In this document: positions 11,520-23,109 of the stretch, piece by piece
Position numbering within the stretch: the first letter of the stretch is position 1
How the letters are laid out: every line of letters begins with the position of its first letter
From: Mauremys mutica
Taxonomy: Eukaryota; Chordata; Testudines; Geoemydidae
Direction of reading: 5' to 3'
Length of the DNA: 64,000 nucleotides
Assembly (NCBI RefSeq): GCF_020497125.1
Contig: NC_059079.1
Span: 46,263,114-46,327,113, forward strand
Program-made: the position numbers and the translations under genes
Notes under the pieces: generated by a model
What the model was told of the DNA's origin: nothing
Seen by the model: the letters and a program-made list of their open reading frames with translations, nothing else
Databases searched by the model: none

Positions 11520-13045
11520 TTTAACCCATGTTACATTGTCTTGACAGATCCCCCCCAAAAAAGGGACTACCCCCATGCGAGCAGGGACTTAACATTTGGC
11601 TGGGGCAAGCCTTTGTGTCAGAGACATGCCTTTTGCCATCCCTGGGAAAATCCACCCAAATTTGGCCGAGTTATAAGCCTTAAAAGAGAGCATGCACATT
11701 ATCCTCAGTAGAGCTTTCTTAGAGTTTAACTACTAAAATCTCAGAAAATTCTGTCCTCACCTCAGCATGTTCCAGCCACACTCAGTCCCTCATAGTGACC
11801 AAGTTGTGCATGTGTCATTCCCATTGTCACCGGGCAACCGAGTATGCCTCATTCCCTCATTGCTTCCACCTGTGACTCATCTGTGCATTCACCATCCTCA
11901 GAGATCAACTGAGCATGAGGCAGCCCAGGGCTACAGGAGCTCAGAAGGACTTTTCCAGTAACGACTATATCCAGATGCTCTGGGTTGGGGTGGGACAATC
12001 CACCAGAACTGAGAGTAGGGAACCTGTCTCTCTTGTGCTTTCCATGATACCTCTGCTGGCACATGGACAACATGAAAGAGGAAGCCATCTAATTTGAATA
12101 GAGAGGAACAAAAGCCAGACTGTGGGACAGGAAGAAAATAAAGGAGTAGTTTGGAAAAAGCAGTCTGGTGAGAGTAGGACTGAGGCAGGGAAGAGAGATT
12201 AGGTCTGGCTTGTCAAAGGGACTAGGAGAAGTTAGGACTGAGCCAGGTGGGAGGAGAAACAGACTGAGAGCCAGGAGAAGGGAGAGAGTGAAGGCTGGAA
12301 CTGCTTGGGTGTGGGAACTGGGACTTGGAGCTGAGAGGGTAAGAGGAGGCTAGTCTTGGTTGGGCATTGGTTGAACAAGGAGACAAACTGGAAACCAATG
12401 GGTGGGGAACAGGACAGAGGGTGGGAGACAGAACCGGTCTGATAAGGAGCTTGGGTGTGGATTGAGAACTGGAAATGGCTGAGCACAGAAGCTGGGACAA
12501 GGACCCAAGAAGAGATTAAACAAGGACAAAGATCAAGCAGAGGGAGACAGATTGGATGAGAAGCCTGGGGAGGGAAACTAGAACTGGGAGTAGAAGAGGG
12601 AAGATGGAGAAACTGGAACTCACTGGGCAAGGAGATAGGGATGAGAAGTGGCGAATGAGACTATGAGAAGGAATTGGGGTGGGGAAAAGACAGGACAGAA
12701 AGGGACAGTTTAGAGGGGATGGGGCACAAGGCATGGAATCAGTGTGTGTGTGCAGAACAGAAGAGTGTGTGTCCACTAGAGTACACTCTCCTCCACAGCC
12801 TGGAATGGACTCCAAGAACCCTGAGTCTTAACAGACAGAATGGTGTCAGTCAGTATCTGTGAAACCCATTGGCAAAGAGTCCCATCCCTCTGTATTGCTG
12901 ACTACATAGCGTTTGACAATTTGATATTGCTATCAGTTTCTCCATTAGCTCAACTAGCAGAGGTCTGTGTAGTGGATTTAAAGGTTCCAAGCCTACTGAG
13001 GACTGATGTGGTGTCAATATGATGACACCTGATGGAATTTCTGTT
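11520..13045. repeat. unnamed interspersed repeat, copy A
   Basis: This aligns by eye, in the same order and orientation, with about 51290-52590. Shared phrases include GTTATAAGCCTT (11671 and 51450), the purine-rich GGGA/GAGA tract, ACACTCTCCTCCA versus ACACTCCTCTCCA, and ATCTGTGAAACCCATTGGCAAAG versus ATCTGTGAAATCTGCTGGCAAAG. The purine tract (about 12120-12720) is much longer here than in copy B. I see no terminal repeats and no coherent protein, so the class is unknown. Confidence 0.55.
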
Positions 13046-13295
13046 TTTTCAGTTTGCTTTAAAAAAAAAACACACACACAACTTTGCTCCACTTTAATCA
13101 TAGAATTATAGAACTGGTAGGGACCTCAAGAAGTCATCTAATCCAGTCCCCTGCACTCATAGCAGGACTAATTATCTAGACCATTCCTGACAGGTGTTTG
13201 TCTAACCTGTTCTTAAAAATCTCCAATGATGGAGGTTCCACAACCTTCCTAGGCAATTTATTCCAGTGCTTAACCACCCTGACAGGAAGTTTTTC

Positions 13296-13902
13296 CTAAT
13301 GTCCAACCTCTCTCCAATTTGTCTGCATCTTTCCTGAATGTGGTGCCCAGAACTGGACATAATATTTCAGTTGAGGCCTAATCAGAGTGGAGTAAAGCAG
13401 AATTACTTCTCGTGCCTTGCTTACAACACTCCTGCTAATACATCCCAGAATGATGTTTGCTTCTTTTGCAACAGTGTTACACTGTTGATTCATATTTAGC
13501 TTGTGGTCCACTATGACCCCCAGATCACTTTCCACAGTACTCCTTCTTAGGCAGTCATTTCCCATTATGTTGATTGTTCCTTCCTAAATGGAGTATTTTG
13601 CATTTGTTCTTATTGAATTTCATCCTATTTACTTCAGACCATTTCTCCAGTTTGTCCAGATCATTTTGAATTTTAATCCTATCCTCCATAACACTTGCAA
13701 CCCCTCCCAGCTTGGTATCATACGCAAACTTTATAAGCGTACTCTGTGTGCCATTATCTAAATCATTGATGAAGATATTGAACAGAACCAGACCCAGAAC
13801 TGAACCTTGCAGGTCCCCACTCATTATGCCCTTCCCTCTCTTTGGGAACGGTTTTACAACCAGTTTTGCACCCACCTTATAATAGCTCCATCTAGGTTGC
13901 AT
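13296..13902 (-). pseudogene. CR1 ORF2 reverse-transcriptase fragments
   Basis: Two overlapping minus-strand frames carry reverse-transcriptase landmarks. The first has LQGSVLGLVLFNIFINDLDN (the GxxLGP block, decayed), then KFAYDTKLGG, where the catalytic FADD box has become FAYD, and then WSEVNRMKFNKNKCKILHLG. The second has STVESDLGVIVDHKLNMNQQ and STLIRPQLKYYVQFWAPH, typical of the CR1/Jockey thumb region. A frame change separates them near 13560. The altered catalytic box alone would disable it. Confidence 0.85.
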
Positions 13903-14583
13903 TTCCCTAGTTTAAGAGAAGGTCATGAGAGACAGTATCAAAAGCTTTACTAAAGTCAAGATATACCACGTCTACCATTTCCCCCCATCCAGAAGGCTTG
14001 TTACCCTGTCAAAGAAAGCTATCAGGTTGGTTTGACACCATTTGTTTTTGACAAATCCATGCTGACTATGACCTTATCTTCTAGATGTTTGCAAATTGAT
14101 TGCTTAATTATTTGCTCCATTATGTTTCCAGGTACAGAAGTTTAGATGACTGGTCTGTAATTTTCTGGGTTGTCCTTGTGCCCATCTATAAAAAAGGGAA
14201 TTATATTTGCCCTTTTCCAGTATTCTGGGATCTCTCCCCTCTTCCATGACTTCTCAAAGATAATCACTAATGTCTCAGATATCTCCTCAGTCAGCAACTT
14301 GAGTATTCTAGGATGCATTTAATCAGGCCCTGGTGACTTGAAGACATCTAATTTGTCCAAGTAATTTTTAACTTGTTCTTTACCTATTTTAGCCTCTTCT
14401 GATCCTACCTCATTTTCACTAGCATTCACTATGTTAGCTCTCCTGGTTAAGCCAGGGTGGTCTCTTGCCATACTTCCTATCTTTCCTATGCAGTCAGACA
14501 GTTTGCTCGTGTGCACTTAATGACTCTTTGAAAAACTGCCAATTGTCTATTGTTTTTTTCCTTTGCTTCCCATGGGATCTTAC

Positions 14584-15243
14584 CTACCAACTCCCTGATT
14601 TTGCTAAAAAGTCTACCTTCCTGAAATCCATTGTCTTTATTTTGCTGTTTTTCCTCCTACCATTCCTTGGAATCATGAACTTTACCATTTCATGATCACT
14701 TTCACCCAAGCTGCCTTCCGCTTCCAAATTCTCAACCAGTTTCTCCCTACTTGTCAAAATCAAATCTAGACCAGCTTCTCCACTGGTAGCTGTCTCCACC
14801 TTCTGAAATAAAAAATTGTCTCCAATATATTCCAAGAATTTATTGGATAATCTGTGCCTTGCTGTGTTATTTTCCCAATAGATATCTGGGTAGTTGAAAT
14901 CCCCCATCACTACCAAGTCCTGTGGTTTGGGTGATTTTGTTAGCTGTTTAAAAAAAGCCACATCCACCTCTTCTTCCTGGTTATGTGGTCTATAGTAGAC
15001 CCCTTCCATGACATCACCCTTGTTTTCTACCCCTTTTATCCTTACCCAGAGACTTTCAACAAGTCTGTCTCCTATTTCCATCTCAATCTCAGTCTCAGTC
15101 CAAGTGTGTACATTTTTAATACATAAGGCAACACCTCCTCCCTTTTTTTCCTGACGGTCCTTCTTGAGCAAGCTGTACTCTTCTATACCAATATTCCTGT
15201 CATGTATTATCCCACCCGGTCTCTGTGATGCCAACTGTCTCAT
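14584..15243 (-). pseudogene. CR1 ORF2 endonuclease domain
   Basis: A 219-codon minus-strand frame has the APE-type endonuclease order: [10 protein letters not shown], then [20 protein letters not shown], then [16 protein letters not shown], then [11 protein letters not shown], ending [10 protein letters not shown]. These correspond to the conserved blocks of the metal-dependent nuclease that nicks target DNA for LINE insertion; the final SDH motif is intact. The frame stops at 14584, where the link to the reverse transcriptase is broken. Confidence 0.88.
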
Positions 15244-15778
15244 AGTTGTGTTTATTTAGTAGCATTTCGAGTTCTTCCTGCTTATTCCCCATACTTCTTG
15301 CATTAGTATACAGACATTAAAGATACTGTTTTGATCCCCCCCCACCCCCAGTTCTGTCTTGTCTCTCCTTTATCCCTGCCCAATGCTTTATAACAGCCCA
15401 TGCTCCCCCCAAATTCCAAACCTTCTCCCAGGTCTCCATGTTCTTGACTTACCTGGGGGCTTTGGTCACCTGCCCCCTTTGAACGTAGTTTAAAGCCCTC
15501 CTCACTAGGTTAGCCAGTCTGTATCCAAATATGTTCTTCCCCTTCCTCGATAGGTGGACCCTATCTCTTCTTAGCAGTCCTTCCTGGAACAGCATCCCAT
15601 GGTCAAGGAAGCCAAAGCCCTTCTGGCAACACCATCTTCGCAGCCAGGCATTCACCTCTAGGATGCATCTGTCTTTGCCTAGGCCCCTACCCTTGACTGG
15701 AAGGATCTAAGAGACCACCACCTGCACTCCCAACTCCTTCACTCTTATTCCCAAAGCCCTGTACTCACTTCTGATCTA

Positions 15779-16495
15779 CTAAGGGTCATACCTCACAGGA
15801 TCATTAGTGCCCACATGGATGAGTAGCATGGGGTAGTAATCAGAGGGCCAGTTGATCCTCGACAATCCCTCCGTAACGTTGTGGATATAGGCCCCTGGCA
15901 GGCAGCATACCTCCCATGCTGCCATGTCTGGGTGACAGATGAGTGCCTCTATCCCCCTCAGAAGAGAGTCACCAACCACCACCACTACCCTACATTTCCT
16001 CCTGGGAGTGGTGGTTACGATCCTCCCAGCCCTGGAGGTACGTGGCTTCTCCTCCTCCTCTGGGGATGATTTCTCATTGCTTGTTGCTAGGACAGCATAT
16101 CGGTTTTCAAACACCGTAGTGGGTGGGTTGGGAGTAGAGGTAGAGCACTGCCTGCTGCCAGAAGTAACCAGCTGCCAGTGTCCTCCCTGTGACAGAGGCA
16201 TATCCTCCTCCCCTGGTGGTGTGACAGCAATCCTCTGTAGCTGGATAGCTTCCTCAGCCTCCGATGTCTCCATGTGAATACTCTCGAGGAATTCCTCATG
16301 GGCACTGATGCTTTGCCACTTCCTCCTGTAGCTCTCCCACCTGCTTCCTGAGAGATCCCACCAGCCTGACTTTATGAAGGTGGGAAATGCAGGCCACTGT
16401 CTCTGCAAAGCCACCCCAGGATCTGGGTAGAGACATCCATGGTTAGGCTGTCTGGATACAGGTGCAGGTGGAGGAGACAGGAGCAGCATTGGCAC
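15779..16495 (-). pseudogene. CR1 ORF1-like protein with GDSL-type motif
   Basis: A 238-codon minus-strand frame has a low-complexity, acidic and proline-rich N-terminal half and then a CRVVVVVGDSLLRGIEALIC segment followed by LLIHVGTNDPVRY. GDSL near the start and GTND downstream are the landmark blocks of SGNH/GDSL esterase-like domains, which are known in ORF1 of several CR1 elements. The frame ends at an in-frame stop just after VRYDP, so the C-terminal block carrying the catalytic Asp-His is missing. Confidence 0.75.
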
Positions 16496-17055
16496 TGGCG
16501 ATGCGGCCTTTCCTAACCATAGCGACTATGTTACAACTTCCTCCTACAAACTCACTCTCAGACTCCCCTGTTCACTAGCTCCTCTTGGTCACTTATCCTC
16601 TGGCTTTTAAGGCCTTCTCTCCTAGCTCAGCTCTACCCCCTCGTTAATCACACAGTGGGAGGGTGATCACAAGGCTAATTGAGGCTGATCAAAGATGATC
16701 AAGGATGATCCAGGGAACAAAGTCACAGACAGTCCCCAGACACACAATTCCAACTGCTCCCGTAACTGAAATAACTGAAAATAACTGAAATAACCTGAAA
16801 GAGAAAGAAACACACAAAACAGCCAAACAAACCCACTCATCCCAAAGTTAGGACTCACACCTTGTTCATTCAGCAAGGGGATCACCTTCTCCCCCTCTCA
16901 AACTCTCCTGTTTGTGGTCCCCTATTCGCTAGCTCCTAAAAATTGTAATATTTGGTTTGTATTGGTTTCATTTAGAAAAGTACATTCAAACTGTATATAT
17001 CAAACATATACTCACCCCCTATATTAAAAGAGCAATAAGGTTGCAAAATCAAATA

Positions 17056-17288
17056 CACCTCTACCCCTCTATAACGCGGCCCGATATAACACAGGTTCGC
17101 ATATAGCGTGGTAGCAGCGGGGCTCCATCAGCAATTTAAAGGGCCTGGGGCTCCCCGTGGCCGGAGCCCTGGGCTCTTTAAATCACCGCTGCAGCCCTGC
17201 CACCGCTACCCCAATATAACGGCTTTTCACCTATAACACGGTAGGGATTTTTGGCTCCCCACGACCTTGTTATATTGGAGTAGAGGTG
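17056..17288. mobile_element. mariner/Tigger-like MITE with TA duplication
   Basis: The ends are inverted repeats CACCTCTACCCCTCTATAAC and GTTATATTGGAGTAGAGGTG. TA dinucleotides flank both sides (17054-17055 and 17289-17290), as expected for the Tc1/mariner superfamily. The interior includes TTTAAA-containing GC-rich sequence. At 233 bp it cannot encode a transposase. A decayed relative is at 355-532. Confidence 0.82.
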
Positions 17289-18719
17289 TAGCTCTAAAAT
17301 TCAGAAATGCAGACAACAGCCTCCTTTACTACCCATCCCTGATTCAACCACTAGAGCAGATCCATTCTATGCACTGAAGAAACTATGGGTCCTGTTTTAC
17401 AAAGAGTATGTGATCATCTAATTGAAGATGGTGTGATAATTTATACTTACAAGAAAATGTGGCTGAAAAAGTGGCATAGGCAACCATAGTTTTCTGGCAT
17501 TTTATATATTTTGTGTGTGTTAACTTTTCAGACTTAATAATGTTCTTTTAACATAGCTTTTACATAGGAGATACTGAATGCAATATTCTAAATTGTATAT
17601 AAAGTGTAACAAGCACCAAAATATATTATAATTAAAGTGGGGCAATGTTTAATCATATCAAAATAATCCCTTTTTTCTGGGTCTTCCATCATAAATTAGT
17701 TTCATATTCAGTGTGGAGGTCCCAATTTGTGTCAATTCATTGAATATTCATTTCACCTTTACATAAAAATCATACACTGAAGGTGGTGTTATGATTTGGC
17801 ATTAATAAATAAATTGCGCATCTACTAAAAATAAGTGATCTCAATTAGATATAAATAAAAGCCTGAACCTAGAAATATTCCTTAGTCAACAAAGTTTACT
17901 ATGGTTTTTGTAAAAAGGACTCTTTAAAATGGTCTTCTATATGAGCCTTTCTTTTTCAAATCATGCCCTTCATTACATTCCGAAAAACTAGGGCTGTGGT
18001 GAGATTAAAAAGATTAATTGAGTGCTTAATCAAACTGTTAAGCTATAATAGAATACCATTTATTTAAATATTTTCAGATGTTTTCTGTATTTTCAAATAT
18101 ATTTATTTCAATTACAACACAGAATACAAAGTGTACAGTGCTCACTTTATATTTATTTTTAATTACAAGTGTTTGCACTGTAAAAAGACAAAAGAAATAG
18201 TATTTTTCAATTCACCTAATACAAGTACTGTAGTGCAATCTCTTTAACCTGAAAGTTAAACTTACAAATATAGAATTATGTACAAAAAATGCATTAAAAA
18301 TGAAACAATGTAAAATTATAGAGTTTCAAGTCCACTCAGTCTTACTTCTTGTTCAGCCAATTGCTCAGACAAATAAGTTTACATTTGCAATAAGTTTACA
18401 TTTGCAGGAGATAATGCTGCCTGCTCCTTGTTTACAATGTCACCTGAAAATGAGAACAGGCATTCTTGTGGCACTGCTGTAGCCGGCATCACAAGATATT
18501 TACATGCCAGATGCACTAAAGATTCATATGTCCCTTCATGCTTCAATCACCATTCCAGGGGACATGTGTCCATGCTGATGACGGGTTCTGCTTGATAACA
18601 ATCCAAAGCAGTGCAGACCAACGCATGTTCATTTTCATTATCTGAGTCAGATGCCACCAGCAGAAGGTTGATTTTATTTTTTTGTGGTTATGTAGTTTCT
18701 GCATCAGAGTGTTGCTCTT

Positions 18720-19217
18720 TTAAGACTTCTGAAAGCATGCTCCACATCTCGTCCTCTCAGATTTTGGAAGGCATTTCAGATTCTTAAACCTTGGGTGAAC
18801 TGGTATAGCTAACTTTAGAAATCTCACATTGGTACCTTCTTTGCGTTTTGTCAAATCTGCAGTGAAAGTGTTCTTAAAACGAACAACAACATGTGCTTGG
18901 TCATCATCCAAAACTGCCATAACATGAAATATATGGCAGAATGCAGGTAAAACACTGCAGAGGGCATACAATTGGCTCCCAACTAGTTCAGCCACAAATT
19001 TAATTAAGGCATTATTTTTAAATGAATGTCATCAGCATGGAAGCATGTCCTCTGGAATGGTGGCTGAAGCATGAAGGGTCATATAATGTTTAGCATATCT
19101 GGCACATAAATACCTTGCAATGCTGGCTATAAAAGTGCCATGCAAATTCCTGTTCTCGCTTTCTGCTGACACTGAAAATAAGAAGAGGGCAGCATTATCG
19201 CCTGTAAATGTAAACAA
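18720..19217 (-). pseudogene. hAT transposase remnant
   Basis: Two minus-strand frames separated by a break near 19000-19030. The upstream one reads MFTFTGDNAALFLFSVSAES then YLCARYAKHYMTLHASATIP, and the downstream one MAELVGSQLYALCSVLPAFC then VRFKNTFTADLTKRKEGTNV. They lie in the centre of a hAT element with matching ends, so I interpret them as the decayed C-terminal half of its transposase. The order of hAT motifs is not fully recognisable, and no zinc-finger part remains. Confidence 0.5.
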
Positions 19218-19494
19218 ACTTGTTTGTTTTAGCGACTGAGTGGACTTGTAGGCTCTGAAGTTTTACATTGTTTTGTTTTTGAGTGTAGTTAAGTAACAAC
19301 AACAATAATCTACATTTGTAATTTGCACTTTCAGGGAAAAGAGATGGCACTACAGTACTTGTATGTGGTGAACTGAAAAATACTATTTTTTCTGTTTGTC
19401 ATTTTTACAGTGCAAATATTTGTAATCAAAATATACACTTTGATTTCAATGACGACACAGAATACAAGATATATATGAAAATGTAAAAAAAACC

Positions 19495-19590
19495 CAGTGC
19501 TTTGGAGCGGAGCCCAGAGCTGGAGCGTGGAGCAGCTCCGGGGGAGCTTCAGGTTTTTGCCTGGAGCTGGAGCACAGCTCCAAACCCTTA
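19495..19590. mobile_element. short insertion nested in the hAT element
   Basis: A GC-rich block (GTGCTTTGGAGCGGAGCCC ... GCTCCAAACCCTTAG) interrupts the AT-rich right arm. It is itself roughly palindromic around GGAGC/GCTCC repeats. Its composition differs sharply from both sides. Boundaries are approximate and no clear target duplication was found. Confidence 0.55.
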
Positions 19591-21639
19591 GAAAAACATC
19601 AAAAATATTTAATAAATTTCAATTGGTAATCTCTTGTTTAACAGTATGATTAATATTGCAATTAATCGCGATTAATTCTTTTAATCATGATTAATTTTGA
19701 GTTAATCACTTGAGTTAACGGTGATTAATTGACAGCCCTACTAAAAACTTTCATTGTGTTGCACCTTAGTATTAGTAAAGTAACTGTGCTTGATTGTCTT
19801 CCCTACAATAGCAAGTCTCTGTTTACAAGTTGTTTTTTTAGCTCCATCTAGAGGTAACTATTGGACTGCCAAATTTTATGAAATTGCTTAACATAGAATT
19901 CAATGGACTCTTAGGATTTTGCCTTTTTGGATGCTTGGTTAAATTTGATAATGGCAAAAATGACTGGTAATTTACATCATCTTGAATTGTAAATAGACTA
20001 GAAGTGATTTAGTTGAACTTTAAATTTTATTTGAACAAATTAGTGTAAGTAAAAAAAACAGTGGAAGTTATATTTTTTGCATAAAATACTTCAAAATATG
20101 TTTTGCTCTAAGCCAAATATCAATAGATGCAACAGAAAATGGAGGGCAGATACTCTTGTGGCCGAGTTTCTTATATTTCTAAAATTTGCACTGTTTTCTT
20201 TATCAAATTGTCTTTCATTCCAAACCATTTAAAAAGATAAGCTTTGTTTGAGTGTTGATATTCAAATGAGCTTTTTCCTGTGCAGCTGGTTCCTGTTTCA
20301 ATATTGTGTTATTACCACAGCCCAAAAAATAAACTTTATTATATTGGAGTTTAAATCCCCAGAATTATTGACATGGATAGAGAGCTATATCATCTAATGA
20401 TCTGCAATATGCAATAGGATTGAGCAGTCATACTTTTGAAGCCCATCCAGTTAAAGCCAATAGGAAGTTTTCCTGAATAATAAATCCACTATTAGGCTCA
20501 TAGAAGGCCCATATCTGACAGGTCACAAATAATACAAGTTTGGTGACTTCAGTTCAGACTCTAGACAAATTTGCTGAAATTAACTTCACCTGCATAAAGC
20601 CCAATAATAAGACTGTTCAAGTGAAAAGTGTATAACCTGGGCTGAAGCACAGTCTTTCTCTGATGTTCCGCTAACAGACAGGGCAAACAGCCCCAATACA
20701 AAGGTCAAGTGGTCAGTTTCATCCCGTTGTTAACCCAATAACGCTTGGGGGGTGAAGGAAAAGAAAAAAAAGCAGAATATAGCCATAATACAAGGAAGAC
20801 TTAGCAGAAATACTGCAAGTAAGATCAAGAAAGAGCATGAACAGCAATTTATTTTGTGTTTAGATTCAATAAATAATGGAGCTGGTCAAATCCTGAAACA
20901 TCATTTTTAAACATCTTTCAGATTACATTCTGCTTTTCATTTTGACCATGTACAAATTCAAATGATTGCCTTTGTTATCACCATGTAAGGCTGCTCTTTC
21001 TTAATACCATATTTGCATGCAAACAAAGATTAATTCATTGACAAAAGTATTTTTGAATTGCTATTGGTCATTTTCCATTTGTTTAAAAAGTCTCATTCAT
21101 TTAGGTCAGGGAACAGAAACAATACCATGGGTGAAGTCTTGGCTTCACTGAATTCCATATCAAAGCTCCCATTAACTTCAGAGCTAGGATTTCACTCCAG
21201 GTGACCCATGTGACCACTTACACAGCCAGGGATAACGCTTAGGGAACAGCTGAATCCAAACAGTTCATGATCAACCAAGAGATGAAAAAATTGTAGTCCG
21301 AACTGTCTATCAAACTATCTGGTGAACAGCTTTAACACACACCCTTGTACATACCAAAATTGGATTGTGAACAGAAAGAAACGATTAAATTTGCTATGAA
21401 TATTAAGTAGTTTGACACCTCTTATGAATACAACTAGTTTCTGACAATCCTGAATATTATAAAAAGTCTACAAAAAATTAAATGCATAGGTAGCAAAAGC
21501 ATACAGCAAAATAAATGTTGTATTGTACTAGCTTAGTAATAATGTTTCCACAGGAAAAAATGTATAATGTTTTAAACACCCATACTCTATATGTAAATGA
21601 AACTCGTCTTCATTTCTGATTTCTCTACGAAGTTTTCTA

Positions 21640-21812
21640 AACAATATGGAATCAGATCAAACTACCATTGAAGTTAATGGGAGTCTTTCCATTGACATCA
21701 GTGTGAATTGCATTGGGCCTCTATATGAGCATATTAGATTTAAGCATGTGAGATGTGAGTAACCTCATTGTATTAAATGGGACTACTCAAATGAGTAAAG
21801 TTGAGCATGGGT
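21640..21812. repeat. member of a short palindromic dispersed family
   Basis: ATTGAAGTTAATGGGAGTC is followed by TTTCCATTGACATCAGTGTG and then TTAAGCATGTGAGATGTGAG ... GGGACTACTCA. Equivalent words (TGAAGTCAATGGGAG, CCATTGACTTCA, TTAAGCATGTG, ACTACTCA) recur near 36275, 39955, 44180 and 50820. I recall this family as widespread in turtles, crocodilians and birds, but cannot name it. Confidence 0.5.
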
Positions 21813-23109
21813 TTTTTTTGTTTGTTTGTTTTTGAAAACTAGAAGCCTTATTTTGTACCAGATTAAAACACCTGACCATCTTTATAGATTTCTAGCCTAG
21901 TAATAAATACAGTCTGCTACTAGAACTTGTTATAGAACAAACATGTTGGAAGATAATAGCATTTCTGAATTTATGAACTTCATGTGATCTTTGCAGAACA
22001 GCACCTTGGGAAGCTTTTAGACATCTAACTGGAACCAAGCAGACTTTAACCAGGTGAAACATTTTATTTTAGGGGGAAAAAAAAGTAAAAATATGGCACT
22101 ATTTTATTTTAGAATTACTTTTCTAGCTTTGTTATTCTACTATCTCATGATACTTTGTCTATTAGTAACAGTGCGATAAAAATGGATACGTTACTTTCTA
22201 TACTAGTTTTATAATAGTTTAGCATTACATTAATTTTTAAAAACTTACATCTGGAAATATAACCCCTCACTTATAATGCAAAAACATCTGACTATGAATA
22301 GATATCATGTATGCGGTAGGAGAAGGGATTGCTAATGGAATAAGGAACATTTCACCTTTAAATAACTGGATCACTGACATAGATTAGTTTCAGGGTGACA
22401 CAATCTTCAGAAACTATGGATTTCAATTCAGAATTTGGTTTTATAATGTTGAGTGTGATTTGTCACTAAAGTAAGATAGAGACAGACATTTTCCAGCTAT
22501 AGTTAGTGACATAACCACTGTGAGGAAAAGAATTTAAAATAGCAATTTTTATGTGTGTTTTTTGAAGCAAGCTTATTTTGTATCCTCCCCGGCAACTTTT
22601 AATAAATGCATTATTACGTGTCTTTGAGATTGTGCTCCCCAGACTATGAAAGCAGGGAAGACGACCAAAAATATTTTGGATCAGAAATAAAAATCAATAA
22701 AAAGATTGGTAGTGACATGGATTTTCTAAAGAGATTTGAAATAAGGCAAGACAGCAAATTAAAACTGATTATTGTTACCTGTCCTAAAGGCATGCATTCA
22801 TTGATTAGCTGTAATAGAAACATTTAGCATGAATCAGATTAAGTTTTAATTGACTGGATCAATATGGAAAGGTCACAATCATGCAAAGAACAGCTGGCAA
22901 AGTCTTGTGATGTTTGTACCTGAGCAGAAACAACAGTAGCCTAGGGTACTATAATCTTGTTAACATTTGACAGAAAGACTCATGTTCCTTCCTGTTTAGA
23001 GGAAGATCTAGAGTGGGAGTTGGGACCTAAGTTGGTTTCTTGTACAGGGGATGTGGGTCCTAGTAATGGTGTACTTTAAAAATCACCATGGTCAAAACCA
23101 CATCACTAA

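Larger units (their letters stand above)
13098..16940 (-). mobile_element. CR1-type LINE, near full length, decayed, minus strand
   Basis: Read on the minus strand the element has an ORF1-like region (about 16495-15779), an endonuclease region (about 15243-14584) and a reverse-transcriptase region (about 14516-13296). It ends with the CR1-type 3' terminal octamer motif (ATTCTATGA at about 13098-13106, read on the minus strand). The part between endonuclease and reverse transcriptase looks shorter than in an intact element, and several stops and frame shifts are present, so it cannot be active. It is the largest single insertion in the 19-kb intron. Confidence 0.88.
17989..19740 (-). mobile_element. 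hAT-type transposon, 1.75 kb, with long inverted ends and transposase remnants
   Basis: It starts TAGGGCTGT and ends ACAGCCCTA, with extended ATTAAT-rich subterminal inversions. The flanks are CGAAAAAC (17981-17988) and CTAAAAAC (19741-19748), an 8-bp duplication with one mismatch. Inner arms also mirror each other: AATACAAAGTGTACAGTGC on the left against sequence near 19430-19470 on the right, and CAATGTAAAATTATAGAG against GAAGTTTTACATTG. Minus-strand frames at 18720-18995 and 19032-19217 look like eroded transposase, the latter with a SARYLCARYAKHY-like hAT C-terminal segment. A separate insertion interrupts the right arm at about 19495-19590. Confidence 0.82.

Noticed and set aside
11985..12815. 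Several minus-strand Ser/Pro/Leu-rich frames
   Set aside because: They are the complement of the purine-rich tract in the unnamed repeat, with no conserved domain.
22606..22827. 73-codon frame that looked like a possible upstream KCNT2 exon
   Set aside because: The product has no similarity to KCNT2, and the exons at 7519 and 27065 already join in frame, leaving no room for an exon between them.
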